Positions 33,737 through 42,403 of a stretch of 64,000 bases of DNA are shown in pieces. How positions within the stretch are numbered: the first letter of the stretch is position 1; every line of letters starts with the position of its first letter. The DNA is from Halobacterium salinarum DSM 3754 (lineage in GTDB: Archaea; Halobacteriota; Halobacteria; Halobacteriales; Halobacteriaceae), in the NCBI RefSeq assembly GCF_008124605.1, contig NZ_VRYN01000001.1, forward strand, positions 484,772-548,771, read 5' to 3'. The translations under genes and the position numbers were made by a program. A model generated the notes under the pieces. The model did no database searches. It saw nothing but the letters and a program-made list of their open reading frames with translations, and was not told the origin of the DNA.

Positions 33737-33825
33737 CCCGTGATACGGCGGGTTAGTGGAAAAGCGTATCGTCTGCCCGAGGTCGTAACGTATTTGTCTG
33801 CGAGCACGCTACGACAGGATGCAGT

Positions 33826-33899
33826 GTCCGGGGTAGGGTAGTGGACTATCCTTCAGCCTTGTGGAGGCTGAGACGCGGGTTCGATTCTCGCCCCTGGAC
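33826..33899 (+). tRNA. tRNA-His (GTG)
   Basis: The cloverleaf is complete. Acceptor TCCGGGG pairs with CCCTGGA, and the extra 5' G at 33826 (G-1) pairs with C73 at 33899, the hallmark of tRNA-His. The anticodon stem CAGCC/GGCTG encloses the loop TTGTGGA with anticodon GTG. The T arm is GCGGG-TTCGATT-CTCGC. CCA is not encoded. The upstream acgtatttg (33788-33796) fits a promoter, and a TTTT run follows the 3' end. Confidence 0.95.
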
Positions 33900-34085
33900 C
33901 TTTTCGCGACGACCGAAGTGCGAAGCGGGAGGTCCGTCCCGGCGAGCGCTGCCGGTCACGGCACCCGAGCACAGCGAGGGTGACCGCTGGCGCTGGTTCA
34001 ATGCTCCCGTCTGGCCCGTCGCCGAGACTCGAACCGCGAGCAACACGTAGGAATTAATAAGGGACGCGAGCAGAGAGCACGACGT

Positions 34086-34841
34086 ATGCACCGACGAGCC
34101 CTCCTTGGCGGCGTCGCGGCTGCGGCGGCAGCGTCACTGACCGGCTGTATGGGAGCCCAGTCCGACGACCAGTACGAGGAGACGCGGGATGTCGAGTTCG
34201 ACCTGCCCGCCGAGGACACGGCCGTGAGCGTCAGCGGCAAGCACGGCGACGTGGCGGTATCAACACACGACAGCGAGCAGGTGGCGGTAACGGCACGGCT
34301 GTCGGGCCCCAGCGAGGAGCGCGTCGACGGCGCCGAGGTCGCCGGGCAAACCGGCGCCGATGGGCTTTCGGTCGCGCTCGCGGGAACCACCGACGGCGTG
34401 AGCGCGGCGTTCGACGTGCAGGTGCCGGCCGGGACGGCGGTGGGCGAGCTTGAGACGAGCAACGGCGACATCGACGTCCAGGACGTCGCGGGCGTCGAGT
34501 CCGCGACCACGGACAACGGCGACGTGACAGTGCAGTCGGCCGGCCCGGTGTCGGCGGCGGAGACGACCAACGGTGCGGTCACCATCGACGAGCCAGCGCC
34601 GTTGTCCGGTGACGTGACCGCCGTGTCGGACAACGGGGACGTGAGCGTGTCACTGTCCCCGGACGCCGACGCCGAGGTGGTGGCACGGACCGACAACGGC
34701 GAAACCGGCATCGAGGACCTCGAGCTGTCGGACCTGCGTCGCGACGGCGACGGCGGCATGGTGCGTGGCGTGCTCGGCGAGGGGACGCACGAGGTGGTCG
34801 CGGAGTCGGACAACGGTGACGTCGAGTTCGACGCGCTCTAG
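34086..34841 (+). CDS. DUF4097-like lipoprotein
   Basis: The 251-residue protein starts MHRRALLGGVAAAAAASLTGC, a twin-arginine-like signal ending in a lipobox Cys at ~21. The mature part repeats short beta motifs ending in NGD or DNG (ETSNGDIDVQ, TTDNGDVTVQ, AETTNGAVTI, VSDNGDVSVS, ARTDNGETGI, ESDNGDVEFD), the right-handed beta-helix pattern of DUF4097 adhesin-like proteins. Likely anchored outside the cell; ligand unknown. TATA-like gaattaataaggg lies 28 nt before the ATG. Confidence 0.85.
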   Translation: MHRRALLGGVAAAAAASLTGCMGAQSDDQYEETRDVEFDLPAEDTAVSVSGKHGDVAVSTHDSEQVAVTARLSGPSEERVDGAEVAGQTGADGLSVALAGTTDGVSAAFDVQVPAGTAVGELETSNGDIDVQDVAGVESATTDNGDVTVQSAGPVSAAETTNGAVTIDEPAPLSGDVTAVSDNGDVSVSLSPDADAEVVARTDNGETGIEDLELSDLRRDGDGGMVRGVLGEGTHEVVAESDNGDVEFDAL

Positions 34842-35890
34842 GCGTCCCCGTCGTCGGTCCGGGTGACGCCGTCGAGGTCGGTGACGAAGTCGGCGCCGAA
34901 GGCGGTCGCGGGCGTCTGGTAGCCGGGCGGGGTGTCGCCGTCGAGGGTGCGCTCGGCGGCGGTGGTGGCGGCGTCGACGGTGAACGCGTAGGTCTCGGGC
35001 GTGACGAGCCGGGAGACCGCCGTCTCGCCGGTGGCGTCGGAGCTGACTTCACCCCAGATGTGTGCGCGGCCGGTTGCGCGTTCGTCCGCGTCGGGACCGT
35101 CGACGAACCGCGTGATGAGCGATCGGAGAGTGTCCTGGACGGGCGCGGCGTCGAAAAGCGGCGCGAGGTGCCCGGACGCGCGCAGCGCGCGGCGCGCAGC
35201 CGACGGCATGGGGATGTACACCTCGACGTTCGGGATGCCGGTCGACCGGAAGGCGGTGGCGACGTCGCCCCAGGGGAACGTGACCGCGGTCCGGGTGCCG
35301 GTGCCGAAGTCGATGCGGCGCTGGCGGTGGGCGGGCGGCACTGAGAGCAGGCGGCCGTCGCGGCGGACGGCACCACCGTCGCCGAGTTGGCCGACCGCGG
35401 TGGCGGCCGTGCCCGGCGAGATGCCGCCGTGTGGCTCGAAGCCGAGCGCGAGGTGGGTGGCGTCGGGGAGCCGCTGGGCGAGGTGGGCGGCGAGGCAGTC
35501 GGTCGGCACCACGTCGAAGCCGACGCCCGGGAGCAGCGTCGCGTCGGCGTCGCGTGCGTCGTCGTCGCGGCGCGCGAGCGTCTCGAAGACCGGGATCTCG
35601 CCGGTGATGTCGAGGTAGTCGACGCCGGCGTCCAGGCAGGCGTCGGCCAGCGGGGTGGCGGTCTCGGTGAACGGGCCCGCACAGTTCAGGACGACGTCGA
35701 CGCCGTCGAGGTGGGCGGCGGCGGCCCCGACGGGGAACGCGCGCGTGTCGCAGCCCAGGCGGGTGCCGATGCGGTCGAGTTTCGTGGCGTTCCGGCCGGC
35801 CAGCACCGGGTCGTGGCCGCGCGCACAGAGTTCCGCGGCGACCAGTTCACCGGTGTAGCCGTACGCACCGTAGACGAGCAGGGCAGTCAC
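34838..35890 (-). CDS. Saccharopine dehydrogenase-like (trans-acting enoyl reductase type)
   Basis: The protein has ~350 residues. The N-terminus VTALLVYGAYGYTGELVAAEL holds a Rossmann GAYGYTG motif, and VDVVLNCAGPFTETATPLADACL and VDYLDITGEIPVFE follow. This pattern marks the saccharopine dehydrogenase-like / trans-acting enoyl reductase family, not lysine metabolism itself. Substrate is unknown (possibly lipid or isoprenoid). The GTG at 35890 is chosen; a GTG at 35905 adds five residues. It overlaps the lipoprotein gene end by 4 nt, convergent. Confidence 0.85.
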   Translation of the reverse strand: MTALLVYGAYGYTGELVAAELCARGHDPVLAGRNATKLDRIGTRLGCDTRAFPVGAAAAHLDGVDVVLNCAGPFTETATPLADACLDAGVDYLDITGEIPVFETLARRDDDARDADATLLPGVGFDVVPTDCLAAHLAQRLPDATHLALGFEPHGGISPGTAATAVGQLGDGGAVRRDGRLLSVPPAHRQRRIDFGTGTRTAVTFPWGDVATAFRSTGIPNVEVYIPMPSAARRALRASGHLAPLFDAAPVQDTLRSLITRFVDGPDADERATGRAHIWGEVSSDATGETAVSRLVTPETYAFTVDAATTAAERTLDGDTPPGYQTPATAFGADFVTDLDGVTRTDDGDA

Positions 35891-35940
35891 GCACTCGTGT
35901 AGCACGCCCGGGGTCTTGGCTGTGGAGGTCGCGGCGAGGG

Positions 35941-38196
35941 TTAGCGGCGGCTGAACAGCCTGGCGTCGGCGTGGTCGGCGAGCGTGTCGTAGAGGTCGGC
36001 GTACACGTCTGCGCAGCTCGCTGCGGGGCTGCGGTGGCTGGCGGGGTCGGTGAGCGTCGCCCAGTCGCCGACCAGCGAGAGGTGGCGGCGGGCGCGTGTG
36101 AGCGCGACGTTCAGCCGGCGTGGTCCCGCCGCTGGGTGTTCGAGGAAGCCCGCGTCGTGGGCGTCGTTGCTGCGCGCGAACGAGACGACAACGGCGTCGC
36201 GTTCGCCACCCTGGAAGGAGTCGACGGTGTCGACGGTGAGCGCCGGGCGGTCGAGCCCCCGGTCGGCGAGCACGCCCCGGATCGCCGAGACGTGGTCGCT
36301 GTACGCGGCGATGACGCCCAGATCACCGGGCTCGACGCCGGCACGGCGGATCGTGTCGACGCGGTCGGCGACGACCGACGCTTCGGCGGCGTTCCGGACG
36401 CTCGCGCCGCGTTCGTCGCGGCGTTCCTGGCCGGCCACGTCGACGACGGCGACCGGGGGAAGGCCATCAACGGCGCGGTCGGCGGCCACCGCCGCGGTTT
36501 CGAGGCGGCCGCCGTAGAACGCCTCGTTGGGGAAGCCCGCGATGGCGTCGTGCATCCGGTACTGGCGCGCGAGCAGAACGGCAACGTCGTCGCCGTAGCG
36601 GTCGATCAGCGTCTCGAACAGCGACGGCCGCATCTCGCCCGCCCCGCCCTCCCGGACGCCGTACGGCGGGAGTTGGCGGTGGTCGCCGGCGAGCACCAGC
36701 GTGTCGGCGGCGTTCACGGCGATGGCGGTGGCGGCCCGGGAGGCCTGTGTGGCCTCGTCGACGACCGCGAGGTCGAAGGCGTTCTGGTCGAAGGTGGCGG
36801 CGCCGTTCGTCGTCGCGGCAACGACGTCCGCGGCGTCGACCCCGCGCTGGCGGTAGTGGTCGTCGACGACGCGGTTCCGGGAGTGGCGGCCGTGGCGTGC
36901 GATGTCCACCGTGGGGTCGTCGCCGAGCACGCCGTGCAGGGAGCCGTCGTCGGCGGCGTCGAGCGTGCTGTCGCCGACGAGGAGGGTGTCGACGGCCTGG
37001 TTGGAGTGGGCGGTCACGAGCACGCGCTCGCCGCGGGCGACCGACTCGGCGACGACCGCGGCCAGCGTCCGCGTTTTCCCGGTGCCCGGTGGGCCGTGGA
37101 TGCAGGCCACGTCGTCGGCGGCGACCGCCCACGCGAGCGCGCGCTGCTGGTGGTCGTCGAGCGCGAGGTCGGCGCGCCGGTGGTTCGGCGGCCGCGAGAA
37201 CGACAGGGGGCGCTGGCCGGTGAGCAGCCGGCGCTTCGCGGGCGTCTCCCAGACCGCGTCGATGGCGTCCAGGCGGCGGGTGTACGGCACGGGGTTGAGG
37301 AGGCCACGCAGCCAGAACGAGTCGGCGTCCGCGAGCGTCGCGGCGACGCCCTCGGGGTCGGTGACGCGCTCCCAGGTCGGCTGGAGGGTCACCAGCGGGC
37401 CGTCGACGCTCGCGACGCGCGCGGGGAGCGGGAGGGCGTCGTGGAACGCGTCCACGAGCACGCGGTTGTCCGGGTAGAGGTCAAAGGCGGCGACGAGGTC
37501 GATGTCCGCCGGCGCACCGTCGGCGGGCGCGTACTGGACGCGGACGTCCGCCGGCCGGTCGGAGTGGGCGGTCGTCGACACGAGCACGAACGGCCCGTCG
37601 ACGGCGTGCTCGTCGACGAGTCGGCCGAGATCGGCGTCGGCGTGCGCGTCGCGGGTCTGGTCGCGTTCGGCGGCTCGTTCGCCCCGGACCGTGTCCCGAA
37701 GCGTGTCGAAGAACGCCCGGCGGTCGCGGCCGGCGATCGGGTCCGTTGGGGGAACGCCGTCGGGCACGGTGGCGGCTGCAAGCGGGCCGTCCGGGTCGGT
37801 GTCGCCGCCGGGGGCGCGCGCCGGGGGCCAGAACCGCACCCGGTGGGCGATGGCCGTGGCGACCACGTCGTCGAGGGGGACGCGGCTGTGCGCGCCGCTG
37901 ATGCCGAAGCTCTCGTCGAAGTAGCCGACGGCGTCGCTGTCCGGGTCCCAGACGACGTACTCGTCGGTCGGCTCGGGTGTGTCCGGGGCGTGCAACGGCA
38001 CAACCGTCCCGCGGCCGTCCTCGGCGGGCACGTCGACCACGTCGGCGGCCTGCGTCAGGCACGCGCGGAGGTCGTCGTGTTCGAGGCCGAGGTAGCGGCT
38101 GCGCGCGCGCAGGTCGCCGGTGGCGTACCGGTCGGCGCCGTGCAGCGACCACGCCTCGTAGAGGGGCGTGACATCGGGGGCGTCACCGTCGGGCAT
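35941..38196 (-). CDS. Upf1-like superfamily 1 DNA/RNA helicase
   Basis: The 751-residue protein has an N-terminal ~330 residues of unassigned fold, then SF1 helicase motifs in order: Q/I IHGPPGTGKTRTL, Ia VLVTAHSNQAVDTLL, II VVDEATQA, III LAGDHRQLPPYG, IV VLLARQYRMH, V TVDSFQGGERDAVVVS, VI RRLNVALTRARRHL. This order and the DEAT/DEAx box match the Upf1/Dna2/IGHMBP2 group. The long open frame upstream to 39309 is a shadow of the protease gene; ATG 38196 is chosen. No nuclease motif is visible. Confidence 0.9.
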   Translation of the reverse strand: MPDGDAPDVTPLYEAWSLHGADRYATGDLRARSRYLGLEHDDLRACLTQAADVVDVPAEDGRGTVVPLHAPDTPEPTDEYVVWDPDSDAVGYFDESFGISGAHSRVPLDDVVATAIAHRVRFWPPARAPGGDTDPDGPLAAATVPDGVPPTDPIAGRDRRAFFDTLRDTVRGERAAERDQTRDAHADADLGRLVDEHAVDGPFVLVSTTAHSDRPADVRVQYAPADGAPADIDLVAAFDLYPDNRVLVDAFHDALPLPARVASVDGPLVTLQPTWERVTDPEGVAATLADADSFWLRGLLNPVPYTRRLDAIDAVWETPAKRRLLTGQRPLSFSRPPNHRRADLALDDHQQRALAWAVAADDVACIHGPPGTGKTRTLAAVVAESVARGERVLVTAHSNQAVDTLLVGDSTLDAADDGSLHGVLGDDPTVDIARHGRHSRNRVVDDHYRQRGVDAADVVAATTNGAATFDQNAFDLAVVDEATQASRAATAIAVNAADTLVLAGDHRQLPPYGVREGGAGEMRPSLFETLIDRYGDDVAVLLARQYRMHDAIAGFPNEAFYGGRLETAAVAADRAVDGLPPVAVVDVAGQERRDERGASVRNAAEASVVADRVDTIRRAGVEPGDLGVIAAYSDHVSAIRGVLADRGLDRPALTVDTVDSFQGGERDAVVVSFARSNDAHDAGFLEHPAAGPRRLNVALTRARRHLSLVGDWATLTDPASHRSPAASCADVYADLYDTLADHADARLFSRR

Positions 38197-38246
38197 CGTG
38201 GACGAGCCGATAGCGCGAGCACGGCGAAGAACGTACCGGTCGACAG

Positions 38247-39419
38247 TCAGGGGCGGCTGGGGAGATCGAGGGACTCCCGGGAGACCGCCGCCCCGGTGGA
38301 TTGGATGATGCCGAAGGCGTCCATGAGGTCGCTGCGGGTGATGAGCCCCACCATCTCGCCGTCGGCGTCGACGACGAGCAGGCGCCCGACGCTGTGTTCC
38401 TGGAGGGCGTCGAGGGCGTCGGTGGCGTCGGCGGAGCCGGGGATGGTGTAGACGTCGTCGCTCATCACGTCCGCGACGCGCATCGCGTCGCGCTCGACGG
38501 CGCGCACGGACCGGGCGTCGTCGAGAGTCACCATTCCGACGGCGGTGGCGTCCCGGAACACCGGGTAGCCGGTGTGGCGGTGTTCCAGCATGCTGTCCAT
38601 GAGGTCGGCGACGGAGGCCGTGGCAGCGACCGTGTGCACGTCGCTTGCGGGCGTCATCACGTCGGCGACTGTCACACCCTCGAAGGCGGCGTTCATGGCC
38701 GTGCGCTGGGCTTCCCCGGCGGCACCGATGTAGATGAAAAACGCCACCCCGATGAGGATGACGTTGAACGAGAGCAGGCCGGCGATCCCCAGCACGAACG
38801 CGAACAGCTTCCCGACTTCGGCGGCGATCTTGGTGGCGCGGGCGAACGTCCGGGTGCGGGCCAGCAGCGCGCGCAACACGCGGCCGCCGTCCATCGGGAA
38901 CCCCGGGAGCAGGTTGAACGCGGCGAGCGCGAGGTTCATCAGCGCGAGGTAGCCGAACACGAACCGCACAGTGTCGAGCGACGACGGGAGCACGACAAGC
39001 ATTCCGTAGGCGACGGCCGCGAGCGCGACGCTGACGGCGGGACCGGCGAGCGCGATGCAGAGCTCCTGGTCCCACTCCTCGGGCTGGTCGGTGAGGCTGG
39101 CGACGCCGCCGAGCACCCACAGCGTGATGGCGTCGATGGTGAAGTCGTACCGCATCGCGACGACGGAGTGGCCGAGTTCGTGGAGCACGACGCCGACGAA
39201 CAGCCCGACTGCGGCGGCGGCACCGAGCACCCACCGGACGGAGCCGGCGGTCAGCGCTGTGGCGTCCAGGCCGGCGGCGAACGGCGCGCCGTTCAGCGTC
39301 GAGACCCACACCTCCAGTTGGGTGCCGATCAGGTAGGCGAACACCGGGAGCACGAGCAGGAACGTGACGTCGAGCTTGATCGGGATGCCGAACACACGCC
39401 CGATGCGGAACCCTCGCAT
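38247..39419 (-). CDS. Site-2 protease (M50) with two CBS domains
   Basis: The 390-residue protein has six or so membrane helices with the zinc-binding HELGH (~residue 82) and NLLPGFPMDGGR (~170), the third ligand loop of rhomboid-like S2P enzymes. A C-terminal pair of CBS domains (about 250-370: VTVADVMTPASDVHTV, MRVADVMSDDVYTI) likely senses adenine nucleotides. The protease would cut membrane-embedded substrates. ATG at 39419 lies 28 nt after gtggacttaacacg. It is separated by 50 nt from the helicase gene. Confidence 0.93.
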   Translation of the reverse strand: MRGFRIGRVFGIPIKLDVTFLLVLPVFAYLIGTQLEVWVSTLNGAPFAAGLDATALTAGSVRWVLGAAAAVGLFVGVVLHELGHSVVAMRYDFTIDAITLWVLGGVASLTDQPEEWDQELCIALAGPAVSVALAAVAYGMLVVLPSSLDTVRFVFGYLALMNLALAAFNLLPGFPMDGGRVLRALLARTRTFARATKIAAEVGKLFAFVLGIAGLLSFNVILIGVAFFIYIGAAGEAQRTAMNAAFEGVTVADVMTPASDVHTVAATASVADLMDSMLEHRHTGYPVFRDATAVGMVTLDDARSVRAVERDAMRVADVMSDDVYTIPGSADATDALDALQEHSVGRLLVVDADGEMVGLITRSDLMDAFGIIQSTGAAVSRESLDLPSRP

Positions 39420-39476
39420 AGTGGAGCGTACCGGAGGATGCGTGTTAAGTCCACGGCCACCCGGGTTCCAGCCCGG

Positions 39477-40682
39477 CTACCAGGCGGCGTCGAGGATTTC
39501 AGTGGCGTCGGCGCGCGTGAGCGGGACGCCGTCCGGCGCGTTGTCCACGAACGGGTCGGCGACAGCAGCGGCGGCGACCGCCTGAAGCTCGCTGCGGGCC
39601 GGGCCGTCGGTGTCGCGGAGGCGGGCCGGCAGCCCGAGGGCGTCGCGCACCGCCGTGACGGCGTCGATGACGGCGGACGCGGGGTCGGGATCGTCGCCGA
39701 CGTCCAGGGCGGCGGCGAGCCGGTCGCGGCGGCCGTCGGTGCTGTCGAAGAGGTGCGCGAGCACGTGGGGCGTGACGACGGCGTGGGCGACGCCCTGCTG
39801 GATGGGGCTGGCGCGGGACAGCGCGTGGCCGAAGGCGTGGGTCAGCGAGAGCGTGGTGGCGTCGGGCCGCGAGATGCCGTACTCCACCAGCAACAACCCC
39901 CGCAGGATGGGGGCCATCGTCTCCGGCGTGGGATCAGCGGTCCCGAGCGCTCGGAGGCCGGCGGCGAGCGTGCCGACGCCGTGGCTCGCAGTGGCGTCGG
40001 TGATCGGCGTGGCGGTGGCAGCGTAGAGCGTCTCGATGCCCTTGTTGAGGCCGTTCATCGCCGACCCCGCGAGCACGGATCTGGGTGTGGTTGCGGCGAG
40101 CACGGGATCGGCGACGACGCTGGCGGGCATCAGGCGGCGGTCGTCGGCGACGGCGCTGTGGGTGTCGTCCACGACCCCGGCGTCGGGGTGGGCGGCGATG
40201 CCCGCGCCCTGTGAGATGTCGGCACCGGCGAGCGTCGTGGGGACGACAACGATCGGTGGCAGCGCGCCGTCGGGGATCGGGACCGTCGCGGTGTCCCGGA
40301 CGGTCCGGGCGACCGCCGCGCGCGACTGCGTGGTGCCCGTGAGGGCGGCGGCGACAGTGGCCACGTCGATGCTGCTCCCGCCGCCGACAGCGACGATCGC
40401 GTCGGTGTCCGTGGCGGCGACCCGCTCGGCGGCGTCGAACGCGGTCGTGAGGCGTTTCTCGCCGGTGGTCTCCGCGAACACGCCGGCCAGCCGGTCACCG
40501 AGCCCGTCACGCACGGGGTCCATGACGGCTGGGGTGGTGCCGACCGTGGAGCCGGTGACGACGAGCGCGGTGTCGGCGTCGTGGGCGTCGAGGCTGGCGT
40601 CGAGGTCGCGCACGCTGTCGGGACCGAACCGGAGCGCGGGCGACTCGTAGTCGAAGCGAAACGCCGCAGGGGACTGTGGCAT
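39477..40682 (-). CDS. Iron-containing alcohol dehydrogenase family protein
   Basis: The 401-residue protein has the NAD(P)-binding GGGSSIDVATVAA (~100) and metal-site histidines in LTHAFGHALSR and AHAVVTPHVLAH of the group III (Fe-type) dehydrogenases. The middle PTTLAGADISQGAG resembles maleylacetate reductase and glycerol dehydrogenase-like members. Substrate cannot be fixed. ATG at 40682 has TATA-like agacataggg 28 nt upstream. The open frame to 41084 continues through the cupin gene on the other strand and is not real. Confidence 0.88.
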   Translation of the reverse strand: MPQSPAAFRFDYESPALRFGPDSVRDLDASLDAHDADTALVVTGSTVGTTPAVMDPVRDGLGDRLAGVFAETTGEKRLTTAFDAAERVAATDTDAIVAVGGGSSIDVATVAAALTGTTQSRAAVARTVRDTATVPIPDGALPPIVVVPTTLAGADISQGAGIAAHPDAGVVDDTHSAVADDRRLMPASVVADPVLAATTPRSVLAGSAMNGLNKGIETLYAATATPITDATASHGVGTLAAGLRALGTADPTPETMAPILRGLLLVEYGISRPDATTLSLTHAFGHALSRASPIQQGVAHAVVTPHVLAHLFDSTDGRRDRLAAALDVGDDPDPASAVIDAVTAVRDALGLPARLRDTDGPARSELQAVAAAAVADPFVDNAPDGVPLTRADATEILDAAW

Positions 40683-40793
40683 GGACGCGGATAGCCCGGC
40701 CACGTCCCTATGTCTGTGCGCTCCGGCACCGCCGGCCGCGACTCCACGGGGATGGCCGAGCCAGTTATGTGGCGGGTGGGCGTGGTGGTGGCC

Positions 40794-41177
40794 ATGGGAC
40801 AACAGCCGACGCCGCTGGTTCGGCGCGCCAGCGAGATCGACTACGCGGACGTGAGCGCCGGCGACGGCACCAGGAAGGGCGTGCTGATCGACGGCGAGGA
40901 CGGCGCGCCGCATTTCGCGATGCGCCGGTTCGAACTCGACCCGGGGGCACGCGTGCCCGAGCACACGAACGCGGTCGAACACGAGCAGTACGTCCTCGCC
41001 GGCGAGTACACCGTCGGCATCGAGGGCGACACCCACGAGGTCAGCGCCGGCGACAGCCTCCTGATTCCGGCCGGTGCCGTCCACTGGTACGAGAACGACG
41101 GCGACGAGCCGGGGGCGTTCATCTGCGTGGTGCCGAACGGCGACGACGACATCCAGTTGGTCGCGGACGAAGCGTAG
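40794..41177 (+). CDS. Single-domain cupin protein
   Basis: The 127-residue protein has the two cupin motifs: ARVPEHTNAVEHEQYVLAG (His residues near 61 and 66, with Glu) and SLLIPAGAVHWYEN (His near 101). The fold binds a divalent metal; many are sugar isomerases or dioxygenase-like proteins. The start at 40794 is fixed by cagttatgtgg, 28 nt upstream, which lies inside the longer reading frame. Divergent from the Fe-ADH gene. Function not deducible. Confidence 0.88.
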   Translation: MGQQPTPLVRRASEIDYADVSAGDGTRKGVLIDGEDGAPHFAMRRFELDPGARVPEHTNAVEHEQYVLAGEYTVGIEGDTHEVSAGDSLLIPAGAVHWYENDGDEPGAFICVVPNGDDDIQLVADEA

Positions 41178-41183
41178 CGGGCC

Positions 41184-42278
41184 TCAGGCCTCGAACTCGC
41201 CGTCGACGATGCTCGCCGTGACCGCCGCCGTGTAGTCCAGCAGCGGCTCCCAGTCGGTGGGCTCGCCGGCCGCGACCCGGCGGGCGTGGCTGTCCTCCCA
41301 GACGGCGGCGAGCCCGAGCGCGGCGTGTGCCCGGTAGAACCGGCCGTGGTCGAAGGCGAGCCCAGTCCGTGCCTCGTAGCGCTCGATCAACTCGCGACGG
41401 CTGGGGCTGCCCGGCCGGTTCGCGTACCGGTAGAAGCCGTGCTCGGCCGCTGCCGCCACTTCCGCAACGGCGTCCGGGTGGTCGTCACCGTAGCGCGCTC
41501 GGATGGCGTCGAGGCCCGGCGTTGGGTCGCCGTCGTCCCGCCAGTAGAACAGGAGATACCCGAGTTCCGTCCGGGGGTCGGCGAGCGCCGCGGTCTCCCA
41601 GTCGAGGACGCCCGTGATCTCGGGCGGCGTGCCGTCGGCGAAACAGACGTTCCCGGAGTTGAAGTCGCCGTGCGTGAGCCGGGTCTCGTGTTCGGGCGGC
41701 GCGTGCTCGCGGAGCCAGTCGACGACGCGCCGGAGTTCGGGCACGTCGCGGCCGCTGGCGTCGGTCGCCCGGTCGAGACGGTCAGCGAACTGCTCGACCT
41801 GTTCGAGGGGCTCGTAGCGCTCGCAGACGCCCTCGAAGGGCTCGGTGGGGACCGAGTGCACGTCGGCGAGAGTGTCGACGAGTGCCTCGCCGACGGCCCG
41901 CCGGCCGGCCGGCGTCTGGAAACGCTCGGGGAGCGACGAGCCGACCGACACCGGTTCGCCCTCGCGGTACGTCGTCACGGCGAACGGGTCGCCGAGAACC
42001 GACTCGTCCTCGCAGTACACGACTGGCGCTGGCGCGGGAACGTCCGTGTCCGTCAGCGCCGCCAGCACGCGGTACTCGCGGTCGAGGTCGATGAACAGGC
42101 CGCTGTCTCGCATGTCGCTGGCCTGCCGAACCACGTAGGCGTGCTCCGTGGACTCGGTAGAGACGGCGACCACCGTGTTCAGCGCGCCGTCCAGCACCTC
42201 GGTGTCGGTCACGCGCGCACCGAGTTCGTCGGCGAGGTACGCTTCGAGGTCGGCAAGCGGGAGGGCGTCGGCGGTCAT
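41184..42278 (-). CDS. APH-fold phosphotransferase (ACAD10-like)
   Basis: The 364-residue protein has the aminoglycoside-phosphotransferase fold: catalytic loop ETRLTHGDFNSGNVCF (Brenner motif HGDxxxxN, ~212), then GVLDWETAALADPRTELGY (metal-binding DWE). The N-terminal lobe contains TEVLDGALNTVVAV. The domain order resembles ACAD10-type kinases of fatty-acid or CoA metabolism, but the substrate is not known. ATG at 42278 lies 28 nt from ggtttggtt. Convergent with the cupin (6 nt apart). Confidence 0.85.
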   Translation of the reverse strand: MTADALPLADLEAYLADELGARVTDTEVLDGALNTVVAVSTESTEHAYVVRQASDMRDSGLFIDLDREYRVLAALTDTDVPAPAPVVYCEDESVLGDPFAVTTYREGEPVSVGSSLPERFQTPAGRRAVGEALVDTLADVHSVPTEPFEGVCERYEPLEQVEQFADRLDRATDASGRDVPELRRVVDWLREHAPPEHETRLTHGDFNSGNVCFADGTPPEITGVLDWETAALADPRTELGYLLFYWRDDGDPTPGLDAIRARYGDDHPDAVAEVAAAAEHGFYRYANRPGSPSRRELIERYEARTGLAFDHGRFYRAHAALGLAAVWEDSHARRVAAGEPTDWEPLLDYTAAVTASIVDGEFEA

Positions 42279-42403
42279 CGTCGGGGAGTGGACGGCGACA
42301 ACCAAACCGTTCCCGGTACCGTGAGACACTGCCAGCGCGCGCTGGCGGCGGCATCGGGAAGCCAAGCGAACGGCTGAAATACCGGCGTCCTGTATGTGTG
42401 GTC

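Noticed and set aside
35941-39309. A 1122-codon open frame apparently encoding one large protein
   Set aside because: Only the part up to 38196 has helicase motifs; the rest is out-of-frame reading of the S2P protease gene, kept open by high GC.
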